Part shown: piece by piece, positions 1-8,980 of the stretch
Position numbering within the stretch: position 1 is the stretch's first letter
Layout of the letters: every line of letters starts with the position of its first letter
Assembly (NCBI GenBank): GCA_003166955.1
Contig: PMUI01000019.1
Coordinates: forward strand, 144,902 to 208,901
DNA length: 64,000 bases
Origin: Acidobacterium sp.
GTDB lineage: Bacteria > Acidobacteriota > Terriglobia > Terriglobales > Acidobacteriaceae
Direction of reading: 5' to 3'
Position numbers and translations under genes: made by a program
The notes under the pieces: model-generated
Database searches by the model: none
Seen by the model: only the letters and a program-made list of their open reading frames with translations
What the model was told of the DNA's origin: nothing

Positions 1-5
1 GCACG

Positions 6-1022
6 GTGAAGGAGATGCCCCCCGGCTGTACCACCTCCAGTTGCGTCACGACCCTGGGCGACGGCGGCTTCAACGAACCCGAGGGCCTGGCGGTGGATGG
101 AAGGGGCAACGTCTATGTCGCCGATTACGACAGCAATTTAGTGGATGAGATGCCCCTCGCCACTCCGCCCAACTTAACCTTCGCTAACACCACCGTCGGC
201 TATCAAAGCACCGACAGCCCGAAAACAGTAACGCTGAAAAACATTGGCAATGCCCCGCTGACCTTCCTGACTCCGGCGACCGGCGAAAATCCCAGCGTCT
301 CCGCCAACTTCACCCTCGACGCATCCACCACCTGCCCTGTGCTCACTCCGTCAGCTCCGCCGGCCACCCTGGCCCCGGAAGCAGCCTGCGACCTCGCCGT
401 GGACTTCGTTCCTACCACCTCCGGACCCATCACTGGCTCCGCCGTTCTGACCGACGACAACCTCAACACCACCTCCGCGACCCAGACCATCCCCCTCAGC
501 AGCGGCTTCTACACCGTGTGGATCGTCGACGGAACCGGAGGTATCAGCGAACTCAACGATAACGGCGGCGATGTCACCTCCGCAGCCGATCCCGGTCAAA
601 ACATCGCCCTCGCCATCGACTCTTTTGGCGACACCTGGACCATCGGCTCCGGCACCTCGCCCCTCGAAGAGACAAACGCCTCCGGCACCTTGCTGAATCA
701 GATCGGCACAAACGCCAGCGACTCCGGTGGCCTGATATCGCCCGCCGCCATCGCCATTGACGGAGCCAGCCAGGTCTGGACCGCCAACAGCAACAACAGC
801 ATTAGCCTCTTCGCAAACTCCGGTGTAGCCCTCTCACCAGCCTATACCGGCTTCACTGACCCATCGCTCTCCACGCCCTCCGGCATCACCATCGACCGCG
901 CCGGAAGCGTATGGATCACGAACAAAAGCAACAACAGCATGACGCGAATCCTCGGCGCAGCCGCCCCAGTAGCCCCCATCGCCACATCCGTAGCGAACAA
1001 CACCACAGGGGCGAAACCATAA
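6..1022 (+). CDS. NHL-repeat / choice-of-anchor D protein, 5' truncated by window edge
   Basis: The reading frame is open from the first bases, so the GTG at position 6 is probably internal and the N-terminus lies outside the window. Residues ~20-50 hold one NHL-type blade (EPEGLAVDGRGNVYVADYDS). Residues ~55-165 look like an ASH/choice-of-anchor D immunoglobulin-like domain (LTFANTTVGYQSTDSPKTVT, then a cysteine pair and a DDNLNTTSATQTIPL edge). After this come more propeller-like repeats of the form 'AIDxxGxxWxxxxxxNS'. Such proteins are usually secreted, large and repetitive in Acidobacteriota; ligand and role are unknown. A terminator-like hairpin follows at 1158-1184. Confidence 0.75.
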   Translation: MKEMPPGCTTSSCVTTLGDGGFNEPEGLAVDGRGNVYVADYDSNLVDEMPLATPPNLTFANTTVGYQSTDSPKTVTLKNIGNAPLTFLTPATGENPSVSANFTLDASTTCPVLTPSAPPATLAPEAACDLAVDFVPTTSGPITGSAVLTDDNLNTTSATQTIPLSSGFYTVWIVDGTGGISELNDNGGDVTSAADPGQNIALAIDSFGDTWTIGSGTSPLEETNASGTLLNQIGTNASDSGGLISPAAIAIDGASQVWTANSNNSISLFANSGVALSPAYTGFTDPSLSTPSGITIDRAGSVWITNKSNNSMTRILGAAAPVAPIATSVANNTTGAKP

Positions 1023-1023
1023 T

Positions 1024-1077
1024 GTGGGTGCCCCATTCAAGCCTGCTATTGGCTTGAGTGGGCTCAGACGCACCACC
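1024..1077. repeat. REP-like palindrome after the NHL gene
   Basis: CCCATTCAAGCC (1032-1043) and GGCTTGAGTGGG (1051-1062) form an imperfect stem, framed by GGGTG on the left and CACCACCC on the right. The left half (GGGTGCCCCATTC) recurs alone at 49893-49906, so this is a dispersed intergenic element rather than a one-off terminator. Confidence 0.6.
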
Positions 1078-1157
1078 CATTACTTAAGTTTCCCCGCGAT
1101 GCACTTTCTTCTTGCGATCGCACGCAGCACGCGTAACACTATCAATGAAACCTGAAG

Positions 1158-1184
1158 AAGGACTCGCCATCGCGAGTCCTTTTT
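1158..1184 (+). terminator. Rho-independent terminator
   Basis: AAGGACTCGC (1158-1167), loop CATC, GCGAGTCCTT (1172-1181), with the run of T continuing to 1184. The stem is perfect. It lies ~135 bp after the NHL gene and probably ends its transcript. Confidence 0.8.
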
Positions 1185-1299
1185 CGTTCCAGGCCGAACT
1201 CGGGTCCCAGGACCCCATGCGCAAGGCGCGCATGTCAGCTCTTTCTGATCGCCGCCGAAGGATCTCTCGGTCTCTGTGCCCGGTGCTCTGACTTCAAGG

Positions 1300-1512
1300 C
1301 CGAGTCTCTATCAAACCCGTCCAGGTTTGCAGTTAACCCGGCCGCCTTTGACGCAAACTCAGCCGAGTCCCCGTCAAACGCAGCCGAGTGTGACGCAAAC
1401 ACAGCCGAGTCGGATCTGACACCGCCTGAATCATCTAACCCTCGACAAAGCCGAGTTTGAATCAAACAAAGGCCGAGCTTGACGCAAAGGCAGCCAGGTA
1501 TCCATCTGACAG
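1300..1512. repeat. 21-bp tandem minisatellite, ~10 degenerate units
   Basis: Units starting CCGAGT/CCNGGT repeat every 21 bp: 1300-1320, 1321-1341, 1342-1362, 1363-1383, 1384-1404 and 1405-1425, then a 25-bp irregular unit, then 1451-1471 and 1473-1493 and a partial unit. The core is CCGAGTxxGACGCAAACxCAG. On the minus strand the unit is 7 codons (F-A-S-x-S-A-x), so a 94-codon frame stays open by repetition only; no gene is called. The rest of 1185-1613 shows nothing else. Confidence 0.8.
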
Positions 1513-1613
1513 AATCCAAGTCACATCCCGGAGGTATCCAGGGCCATCGCCTCGCTAAACGGCTGAAAACAAGTCAACGCGAGTTTTTCGGGAGGGTCAC
1601 TTTTTCGCCGCCG

Positions 1614-2690
1614 TCAGCCGACCGCGTTTTCCCCGACTCCGCTCGAATGCGCCAGCTCTTCCCCAGCATGCTCGCTTTCCTCGGTCACTTTCCTCAGCGA
1701 GATGTCCTCGAACCGCGCCCAAATCAACCCGACAGGCACAATTCCGAGGAAAGTCACCAGCAGAAGCGTCGCCGCGCAGCCCGTCGCCGCTTCCGGAGCA
1801 GCTCCAAAGAACTTCGAAATCGCCCCCGCGACCAGCCCGATTTGCGTGAACCAGCCCAAAACCGGCAACTGAATCACGCTCGCGCCGCCGCTCACGATCA
1901 TCAGCAGAACGCCTTTCGCCGGCGTCATCGCCGCCAGCTCCGGGCTAGCCACAAACGCCAGCGTCGTCTCGAGATACGCGAACGCAATCATCAGCCACAT
2001 CCCTAGCGAAAGCCCGGTCGTGACTGCGAAATCGGAGAACGACCGCATTGTGTCCAGCCCCGTATGAAAGGCCTGGATCTTCTCCTCCAACGCTCGCCCA
2101 AAGCCTTTGGAGACCAGCCCAAATGCGCTTCCCATCAGCATCGCGACCTTGTCGCCCCACAGCCGCACCGCCAACAAAAACAGCCCGCCCGCAATCGTCA
2201 GAGCAAGTCCCCAATATCCGGCCCTTCTCAAGATCTCTGGATGCGGCAACGAACCAGCCGGCGCCAGCAGGATCACCGAAGACGTGATCAGTGCCATCGA
2301 GCCCGCATCGAAGAGTCGTTCCACGATATAAACAGCAATCTGCGAACTCAGCGGTAGACCCGTTTTCTTCGCCACCAGATAAGGCCGTACCAGATCCGCC
2401 ACTCGCCCGATCAGCGCAACCGCGGTAAAGCCGATCACCTGCGTGCCCAGCAGCGACAGCAGCCCCATCTTTTTCTTGTGCCGAAGCAGCCAAACCCATC
2501 GAACCGACCGCACGACATAGCAGATGTAAATGGCCGCAAGCCCAAACCCAATCCTGCGCCAGTCCGCCATGCGCAACTGTTGCCCGAAGACCTGCCAGTC
2601 AAAATGAATGCGATGACGTCCGAACCAAACCAGCGCGACCACCGCCAGCAACACGATGACCGCAAGAATCCGGTTTCTGTTCGATTTCAA
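1614..2690 (-). CDS. Lysylphosphatidylglycerol synthase-TM / flippase-like membrane protein
   Basis: 358 aa, with about eight hydrophobic segments starting at residue ~8 (ILAVIVLLAVVALVWF). The pattern matches the UPF0104/LPG_synthase_TM family: a YICYVVRSVRWVWLL segment early, GRVADLVRPYLVAKKTG, then 'YIVERLFDAGS'. Family members lacking the C-terminal aminoacyl-transferase domain, as here, are treated as flippase-like integral membrane proteins of unknown substrate. It is the last gene of a minus-strand run starting at pdaD, 39 bp after the lytic transglycosylase. The family call is firm; the substrate is not known. Confidence 0.85.
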   Translation of the reverse strand: MKSNRNRILAVIVLLAVVALVWFGRHRIHFDWQVFGQQLRMADWRRIGFGLAAIYICYVVRSVRWVWLLRHKKKMGLLSLLGTQVIGFTAVALIGRVADLVRPYLVAKKTGLPLSSQIAVYIVERLFDAGSMALITSSVILLAPAGSLPHPEILRRAGYWGLALTIAGGLFLLAVRLWGDKVAMLMGSAFGLVSKGFGRALEEKIQAFHTGLDTMRSFSDFAVTTGLSLGMWLMIAFAYLETTLAFVASPELAAMTPAKGVLLMIVSGGASVIQLPVLGWFTQIGLVAGAISKFFGAAPEAATGCAATLLLVTFLGIVPVGLIWARFEDISLRKVTEESEHAGEELAHSSGVGENAVG

Positions 2691-2729
2691 ATCAGAACTC
2701 CACGGAAAGAAAGGAAGGGCAAACGGGCA

Positions 2730-3455
2730 TCACCGCGTGACCGCGGACCGCAACTCAGCCGGGTGCCGCAGCGCGTAGCGCCGGTTGTATTCGCGAATCA
2801 CGCGCGCCACATAAGCGCGGGTTTCCCGATAGGGTGGAATCCCATGCCAGTGGTCCACAGCCGCCGGGCCAGCGTTGTACGCGGCCAGCGCCAGCGCCAG
2901 ATTATCGTTGTATCTCTTGAGCAGCGCATCCAAATAAGCCGTTCCGCCCCGGATGTTTTCCGTCGGAGCAAAACTGTCGGCCACGCCCAGATCGTTCGCC
3001 GTTCCGGGCATTAGCTGCATCAATCCCTGCGCGCCCACGCGGCTCACCGCCCGCGCATGACCGCCGCTCTCCGCGCGCACCACGCTCGCCAGCAGATCGG
3101 CGTCGACGTTGTACGTCGTCCCCGCCCTCGTCAGCATCGGCTGCAGGTCCGCGTCCGACAGTTTCTCAGGCACGGCCGCTCTCGCTGCGATCGCCGTGGT
3201 CTTCGGCACCTCGGTTGCGACCGGCTTCGGCCAGTCAACCTGTTCAGCCGAAACGATGTCGGAAGCATCGACCTCCAGAAAGCTCGACCCGGCCGCATCC
3301 ACATACAGCCGCACTTTCTGGCCATTCGCTTCGCGATGATCGCAGAAAAGGTCGAATCCGTTCCTAAGCGTGATGTGTTCAGCGGCGTGCGCCGCCGTCC
3401 CCAGGCACCCCAAGGTCAGCGCGACACACAACGATCCTCTGCCGAAGCGGCGCAT
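2730..3455 (-). CDS. Lytic transglycosylase (SLT domain)
   Basis: 241 aa with an N-terminal signal peptide (FGRGSLCVALTLGCLGTAAHA). After a ~100-residue spacer comes a goose-lysozyme-like SLT domain: the catalytic glutamate lies in VVRAESGGHARAVSR, followed by GAQGLMQLMPGTA, NIRGGTAYLDALLKRY and LALAAYNAGPAAVDH, all diagnostic of the family. It would cleave the MurNAc-GlcNAc bond of peptidoglycan in the periplasm with 1,6-anhydro formation. It lies 46 bp downstream of the HAD gene. The N-terminal spacer (residues ~25-60) may be a small DUF4124-like beta domain; that is uncertain. Confidence 0.92.
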   Translation of the reverse strand: MRRFGRGSLCVALTLGCLGTAAHAAEHITLRNGFDLFCDHREANGQKVRLYVDAAGSSFLEVDASDIVSAEQVDWPKPVATEVPKTTAIAARAAVPEKLSDADLQPMLTRAGTTYNVDADLLASVVRAESGGHARAVSRVGAQGLMQLMPGTANDLGVADSFAPTENIRGGTAYLDALLKRYNDNLALALAAYNAGPAAVDHWHGIPPYRETRAYVARVIREYNRRYALRHPAELRSAVTR

Positions 3456-3501
3456 TTCTCTCTACTCTACCATTCTCAGACGCAGAACCAAGCCAAAGCG
3501 T

Positions 3502-4437
3502 TCACTTCCCCGCCAGACGGTAACTGGTTACTAATGTTGGATTTACACCCGTAGCCGGTCCAACATCAGAATGTTCGGCCGCCAGCAGGGCTTCAATCAC
3601 CGCCGCCACTCCATCCTCGTCGTTGGCCGGCGCAATCTCCCACCGCCGCCGTCGCGCCAGCTCGACCAGATCAGGAGCGCCATTCGCCACCACCACCGGA
3701 CGACCCGCAAACTCCAGCATCTCCAGGTCGTTCCAGTTGTCGCCGATGGCTACAACCTCCTCCGGCGCCAAACCCCGCTGCTTCGCCAGGCGTCGCAGCG
3801 CCGCGCCCTTCGAGCAACCCGGCGGCAAAATGTCGAGGATGGTCAGATCCCGCGAGGGGTACTCCGTCCGATGCATCTCAATGAAAGGAGCCAGATCTCT
3901 CTTCGTCAGCCACTCCTCTGCGCGCCGCATCTCCTCCACGCCGCCGCAAACCATTCCCTGCACCGGAGCCTCGCCGTCGTCGAAAGCTCGCTCCAGCGGA
4001 CGCACTTCGCGAATCCACGGCCGATTCGCCTCGACCCAAAGAGAGACGCGCGCGTTCAGCGCCTCCACTGACTCGAGGACGAGTTCGCCAGGCCCCTCCC
4101 GATCGAAGGTGAACACCGTCGTCCCAAACGGCCGCAGCGCCGGACACAGCGCACGCGCGGTCTCGACCGGCAAAAGGAACCGATCGATCCCTTGCCCGGC
4201 CATCGTTCGCGTCACTGTTCCATTCGAGGTGATGAACACTGTCTCCGGTTTTAGGCCGACAGGCTCGATCAACGGCATCGCATAGGCCTGGCGTCGGCCC
4301 GTAGCAATGACGATTTCAATCCCTGCAGCCTCCGCATCCCGCAGCGCGCGACAGTTGCGCGGGCTCACCAGCGTCCCCGGAGACGGCAGCAGCGTCCCGT
4401 CAATGTCGACTGCAACCATCCTGACTGAAAGTGTCAT
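3502..4437 (-). CDS. HAD-superfamily hydrolase, Cof type
   Basis: 311 aa. Motif I is DIDGTLL (residues ~11-17) and motif IV is GDNWNDLEML near residue 245. The alpha/beta cap between them is typical of class IIB (Cof/YidA-like) sugar-phosphate or nucleotide phosphatases. Between these, ATGRR (motif II region) and KGAALRRLAKQRGL (the Lys of motif III) are present. The substrate cannot be read from sequence. It sits between tadA and the transglycosylase with short gaps, consistent with one transcript. The ATG at residue 7 is an alternative start. Confidence 0.9.
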   Translation of the reverse strand: MTLSVRMVAVDIDGTLLPSPGTLVSPRNCRALRDAEAAGIEIVIATGRRQAYAMPLIEPVGLKPETVFITSNGTVTRTMAGQGIDRFLLPVETARALCPALRPFGTTVFTFDREGPGELVLESVEALNARVSLWVEANRPWIREVRPLERAFDDGEAPVQGMVCGGVEEMRRAEEWLTKRDLAPFIEMHRTEYPSRDLTILDILPPGCSKGAALRRLAKQRGLAPEEVVAIGDNWNDLEMLEFAGRPVVVANGAPDLVELARRRRWEIAPANDEDGVAAVIEALLAAEHSDVGPATGVNPTLVTSYRLAGK

Positions 4438-4461
4438 CCACTCCAGTGTAGGCTGAGCCCC

Positions 4462-4911
4462 TCAGCGCCGCTCGCGGAAGAATTCACGAAGCAGTCCTCC
4501 GCATTCCTCCGCAAGAACTCCCGATGTCACCGCCATCTGATGATTCAGCTTCGGATGATTCAATACTTCGAGGACCGATCCCGCAGCGCCAGCCTTCGGA
4601 TCGGCGGCCCCATAGATCAGTCTCCCCAGCCGTGCGTGAATCATCGCTCCCGCACACATCGCACATGGCTCCAGCGTGACGTAGAGCTCGCAATCAACCA
4701 GCCTGTAATTCCCGATCGCTCGCGCAGCGCCGCGCATAGCTACGATCTCCGCGTGCGCCGTTGGATCCACGTCCCGCAGGACTCGATTCTGCCCTCGCGC
4801 AACGATCTCCCCTTCGATCGCGGCCACCACACCGATGGGGACCTCTCCTGCTTCAGCAGAGGCACGCGCCTCTTCGAGCGCCGCTTGCATCAAAAGCTCA
4901 TCCGCAGTCAT
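4462..4911 (-). CDS. tadA: tRNA(Arg) adenosine-34 deaminase TadA
   Basis: 149 aa, the usual length. Zinc ligands and catalytic glutamate are H53-A-E55 (DPTAHAEIVAM) and P82-C-A-M-C86 (LEPCAMCAGAM); the family's RLIYGA segment follows. It converts A34 to inosine in tRNA-Arg(ACG), an essential modification in most bacteria. The start ATG overlaps the aguA stop (ATGA, 4908-4911), indicating translational coupling to the polyamine genes, although the two functions are unrelated. Confidence 0.95.
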   Translation of the reverse strand: MTADELLMQAALEEARASAEAGEVPIGVVAAIEGEIVARGQNRVLRDVDPTAHAEIVAMRGAARAIGNYRLVDCELYVTLEPCAMCAGAMIHARLGRLIYGAADPKAGAAGSVLEVLNHPKLNHQMAVTSGVLAEECGGLLREFFRERR

Positions 4912-6044
4912 GGCGCATCAGCCCTTGGTTGCTGCTGGGTCATGCAGTGCAGCGCGCCCAGCCCCCAGATCAGATCTCCGCAGTAGATGCCCACCACCTC
5001 GCGCAACGGAAACACCTCCGAGAGAACGCTGAGGGCCCTGCGATCGGTGGAACGGTTGAAGGTTGGAACCAGCACAAGCTCGTTGACAGTGTAGAAATTC
5101 GCGTAGCTCGCCGGCAGACGCTGCCTCCGAAAGACGATCGGAGGCGGCATCGGCAATTCGACAATCTCAAACGGCTTTCCGTCGAGATTGCGCGCCGACT
5201 TCAGCCGATCCAGATTCTCCTCAAGCGGCAAATGGTTTTCGTCCTCGCGATTCGGCTCAACCACTGTGACAATTGTGTTTGGTCCCACGAATCGCGTGAT
5301 GTCGTCGACGTGCCCGTGCGTATCATCGCCCGCAATCCCACGATTCATCCACAGCACCTGGTCGATTCCCAGATAATCGTGGAGCACTTGTTCCAGTTGG
5401 TCGCGGCTGACCCCGGGATTTCGCTGCTGCACCTCGCTTAGAAGGCATTCTTCTGTCGTAATCAGGGTGCCGGCCCCATTCACGTCGATGGATCCGCCCT
5501 CCAGCACTATGCGATGCGGGCCGTTCGATGTTTCCACGGTCGGCATCCACAGTGGCATTCCCAGCAATTCAGCCACCTTTTCAGGAAGTTTGTCGTCCAG
5601 ATGCCAGTCCGCATACTTCGCCCAGGCATTAAACTTCCAATTTGTAACAGCTACTGGTGCAGAAAACTCGCGCGCCAGCGCGAGATCCGTATTTTCGGAA
5701 TCCGGCTGTCGCTGGATGCTCCTTTTTACGAAAATCGGTCCCGAATCCCGCGTCCAAACCCGGTCCGTCGGCCACGCGTGGAAGTGCAGCCGCGATAAAT
5801 TCACACCGGTCTTGTTCAGAACGCCGCGTGCCCGCTTTTCTGCCGCAGCGTCATCCACCAGGATGTGGACGTCTTCGACCCGTGCCAACTGCCCCACGAT
5901 TTCCGCGTAGACCCAGGGAATCGGCTTAAATTTCCCGGGCCAGTCTTCCGGATTGTGCGGCCACGCAATCCACGTCGCTTCGTGTGGTTCCCACTCGGCC
6001 GGCATCCGGTAGCCCAGCGCGCGCGGCGTGTTATATAAGCTCAT
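4908..6044 (-). CDS. aguA: Agmatine deiminase (agmatine iminohydrolase)
   Basis: 378 aa from the ATG at 6044 (MSLYNTPRALGYRMPAEW), chosen because the family begins at this P-A-E-W-x-x-H block; the frame extends to 6101. Catalytic signatures: WPHNPEDWPG, GGSIDVNGAGTL, 'DDTHGHVDDITRFV' and the C-terminal nucleophile Cys in LGALHCMTQQQP. The enzyme hydrolyses agmatine to N-carbamoylputrescine and ammonia in the cytosol. aguB lies 261 bp upstream and pdaD beyond it, so the three steps from arginine to putrescine are encoded together. The frame overlaps tadA by 4 bp. Confidence 0.93.
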   Translation of the reverse strand: MSLYNTPRALGYRMPAEWEPHEATWIAWPHNPEDWPGKFKPIPWVYAEIVGQLARVEDVHILVDDAAAEKRARGVLNKTGVNLSRLHFHAWPTDRVWTRDSGPIFVKRSIQRQPDSENTDLALAREFSAPVAVTNWKFNAWAKYADWHLDDKLPEKVAELLGMPLWMPTVETSNGPHRIVLEGGSIDVNGAGTLITTEECLLSEVQQRNPGVSRDQLEQVLHDYLGIDQVLWMNRGIAGDDTHGHVDDITRFVGPNTIVTVVEPNREDENHLPLEENLDRLKSARNLDGKPFEIVELPMPPPIVFRRQRLPASYANFYTVNELVLVPTFNRSTDRRALSVLSEVFPLREVVGIYCGDLIWGLGALHCMTQQQPRADAP

Positions 6045-6305
6045 CTCATCACCGCGCATACAGAAGCGACCGAACCAATAAGCATCCGAAAAATACCCCA
6101 AATCCTATGTACAAAACTCCAGTAATCGCCGAGGCGGTGCGTTTCTTGGCATAACCGTCGCGCAGCAGCAGGGCCTTCTTTGCTCCGACGAAAACCCTGT
6201 CAATTGCAACCGCCATATTGGGCGAAGCAATGTGTAGAACGCCCTGGACTATAAAGAGAGCTGACCCGAGAAATCCAAAGGATTAAACAAACACGGCAAA
6301 ATACC

Positions 6306-7223
<918 letters not shown>

Positions 7224-7310
7224 ATTTGTGCGTTCTGCAGTTACGAATCGCCAGCAGAAGCAAAAAGCGCAGGCCATTTGGCCCACGCCCCGCTCAATTT
7301 CTGCCTCCGA

Positions 7311-7868
7311 TTACTCGAAAATCAGAATGGCCGCCGCGATCGTCGTCGTCCAGAGCCCGCGCTTGTCTCCAATCGCCGATTGCGTGACGTTTAGGGTACG
7401 GACAATCTTGTTCGAGATGCGATAAATCTCTTTCTTTTCGTCCCAGCTCTTGTCGGGGTCGAAATCCACGTCCAGTGTAGTCGCCAGCATCTCCGCCGCT
7501 AGCTCCTCGGCATATTCTCCGGCCTGCTCTTCCGTTTCCCCAAAGCTGTGGTGCTCGCTTAAGTAACCGTAAGTGTTACGATCACTCGGAATCGCCACTC
7601 CAATACTGGACGCCACGAGCCGATGCGGTTCGCGGGTGGAGTTTTCCGCGACGACCGCGAAGACCACTTCACCGGGACTCAGGTATTTCAGCCCCTCTTT
7701 GCGCCCGATCAGTTTGGCCTGCGGAGGAAAAATTGACGATACGCGCACCAGATTCTGCGCCGCAATGCCGGCATCGCGTAATGCCAGCTCAAACGAGGTC
7801 AGCCGTTCCTTGTGTTTTCCCACACCCTTGGTGAAAAACAGCCGCCTCGGGACCATGCTCTTTCCCAA
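7311..7868 (-). CDS. pdaD: Pyruvoyl-dependent arginine decarboxylase
   Basis: 185 aa. The self-cleavage site is V-S44-S45-I in [15 protein letters not shown], where serinolysis yields the pyruvoyl cofactor on the beta/alpha junction. [29 protein letters not shown] and [18 protein letters not shown] are family hallmarks. It makes agmatine from arginine and feeds AguA and AguB downstream. PdaD is best known from archaea, chlamydiae and some bacterial phyla, and takes the place of PLP-dependent SpeA. The ATG at 7856 (MVPRRLFF) is an alternative start. No clear regulatory element is seen in the 129 bp up to the LysR gene. Confidence 0.93.
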   Translation of the reverse strand: MGKSMVPRRLFFTKGVGKHKERLTSFELALRDAGIAAQNLVRVSSIFPPQAKLIGRKEGLKYLSPGEVVFAVVAENSTREPHRLVASSIGVAIPSDRNTYGYLSEHHSFGETEEQAGEYAEELAAEMLATTLDVDFDPDKSWDEKKEIYRISNKIVRTLNVTQSAIGDKRGLWTTTIAAAILIFE

Positions 7869-7997
7869 TTCTCAACTCCTCCGAAGTCCTGATGCCCCGG
7901 CACACTCATCCCGGAGCAAAACAACGCCACGCTGAAACTTATCACAAGGAAGACGCCAACGGGCATGCTGGCTGGATGAAATTCACATCGTTTTCAA

Positions 7998-8924
7998 TCA
8001 TACGGCACTACGGGCCCGCAGGGAGCCGGTCTCGTGATCGCGCTTCCTGAAGGGCTGGGTAGCAATCTCCAGAAACTCCTGGGCCGCCTTCGACAACTGC
8101 CGATCCTTGCGGAACACCAGCGCAAGGTCCCGCGCCAAACGGACGCCATCCAGTGCCAGTGGGTACAGCGCGCCTGCTTGTTCCTCTTCCGCAATATTGG
8201 TGCGGGGAAGAAATCCCAGCCCCAACCCCACCTCGATATACCTCTTCAGCATTTCGCTGGATTCCACTTCCATCGCAACTCGCGGCACAACTTCATTCAC
8301 GCGGAAAAGCTCGTCCAGCTGCTCGCGCCGCCGCCCATGCGCGGGCAGCAAAAGCGGATACTTCACAGCCTCCTGCAATCGCACCGTCCCGCGGCCGGCC
8401 AACGCATGCCCCTGCGGCGCCACCAGAGCCAGCTCATCCTTGTGGATCGGCTCTACGATCAGCCGCCCGTCGCGCACCGGCATGGAGACGACACCGAAAT
8501 CCACCTCCCGGTTCGCGACATTCTCCAGCGTACGCAACCGCTCCGCCCGCACCACGCTCAGCATCACTCGCGGATACTGCCGCCGAAACTGAGCGAATAC
8601 CTGTGGCAACACGTAAAGGTGGGTCGCCTCGTTCGCGCTGATCGCCAGCTCGCCGCGCGGCGAGCGCTCCTGCTCGGCAATGGCCAGCAAAATATGTTTC
8701 TGCCGTTCCACGCAGTATTCGGCGAACGGCTCGAAAAGCCGGCCCGCGGCGGTGAACGTCACCTTGCCGCCATCGCGGTCAAACAGGCGAGCGCCTATCT
8801 CCTGCTCCAGAGTACGAATCTGCGCGGAAATGGCCGGCTGTGTACGGAGCAGTTTCTGCGCGGCTCGCGAGAAGCTCTTCAGGCGGCTGACTTCCAGAAA
8901 TGTCCGAAGGTTTTCGAAATCCAT
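7998..8924 (-). CDS. LysR-family transcriptional regulator
   Basis: 308 aa. The N-terminal winged helix-turn-helix starts MDFENLRTFLEVSRLKSFSR and contains LRTQPAISAQIRTLEQEIGARLFDR. The C-terminal half is a periplasmic-binding-fold effector domain (residues ~90-295), with GELAISANEATHLYVLP at its start. The effector is unknown. It lies 57 bp downstream of the DHA2 pump on the same strand, so it may be co-transcribed with it and control it; this is inference, since LysR proteins usually sit divergent from their targets. Confidence 0.92.
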   Translation of the reverse strand: MDFENLRTFLEVSRLKSFSRAAQKLLRTQPAISAQIRTLEQEIGARLFDRDGGKVTFTAAGRLFEPFAEYCVERQKHILLAIAEQERSPRGELAISANEATHLYVLPQVFAQFRRQYPRVMLSVVRAERLRTLENVANREVDFGVVSMPVRDGRLIVEPIHKDELALVAPQGHALAGRGTVRLQEAVKYPLLLPAHGRRREQLDELFRVNEVVPRVAMEVESSEMLKRYIEVGLGLGFLPRTNIAEEEQAGALYPLALDGVRLARDLALVFRKDRQLSKAAQEFLEIATQPFRKRDHETGSLRARSAV

Positions 8925-8980
8925 CGTCGATCCATTAAGGATATGCCAAAAGCGGCGGTCTCAAGCGTTTTCACGCGGCG

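Noticed and set aside
1300..1512. Possible CRISPR array
   Set aside because: Units are contiguous with no unique spacers, and there are no cas genes; it is a plain tandem repeat.
1235..1519. 94-codon minus-strand frame in the minisatellite
   Set aside because: It stays open because the units are 21 bp; no start signal or homology.
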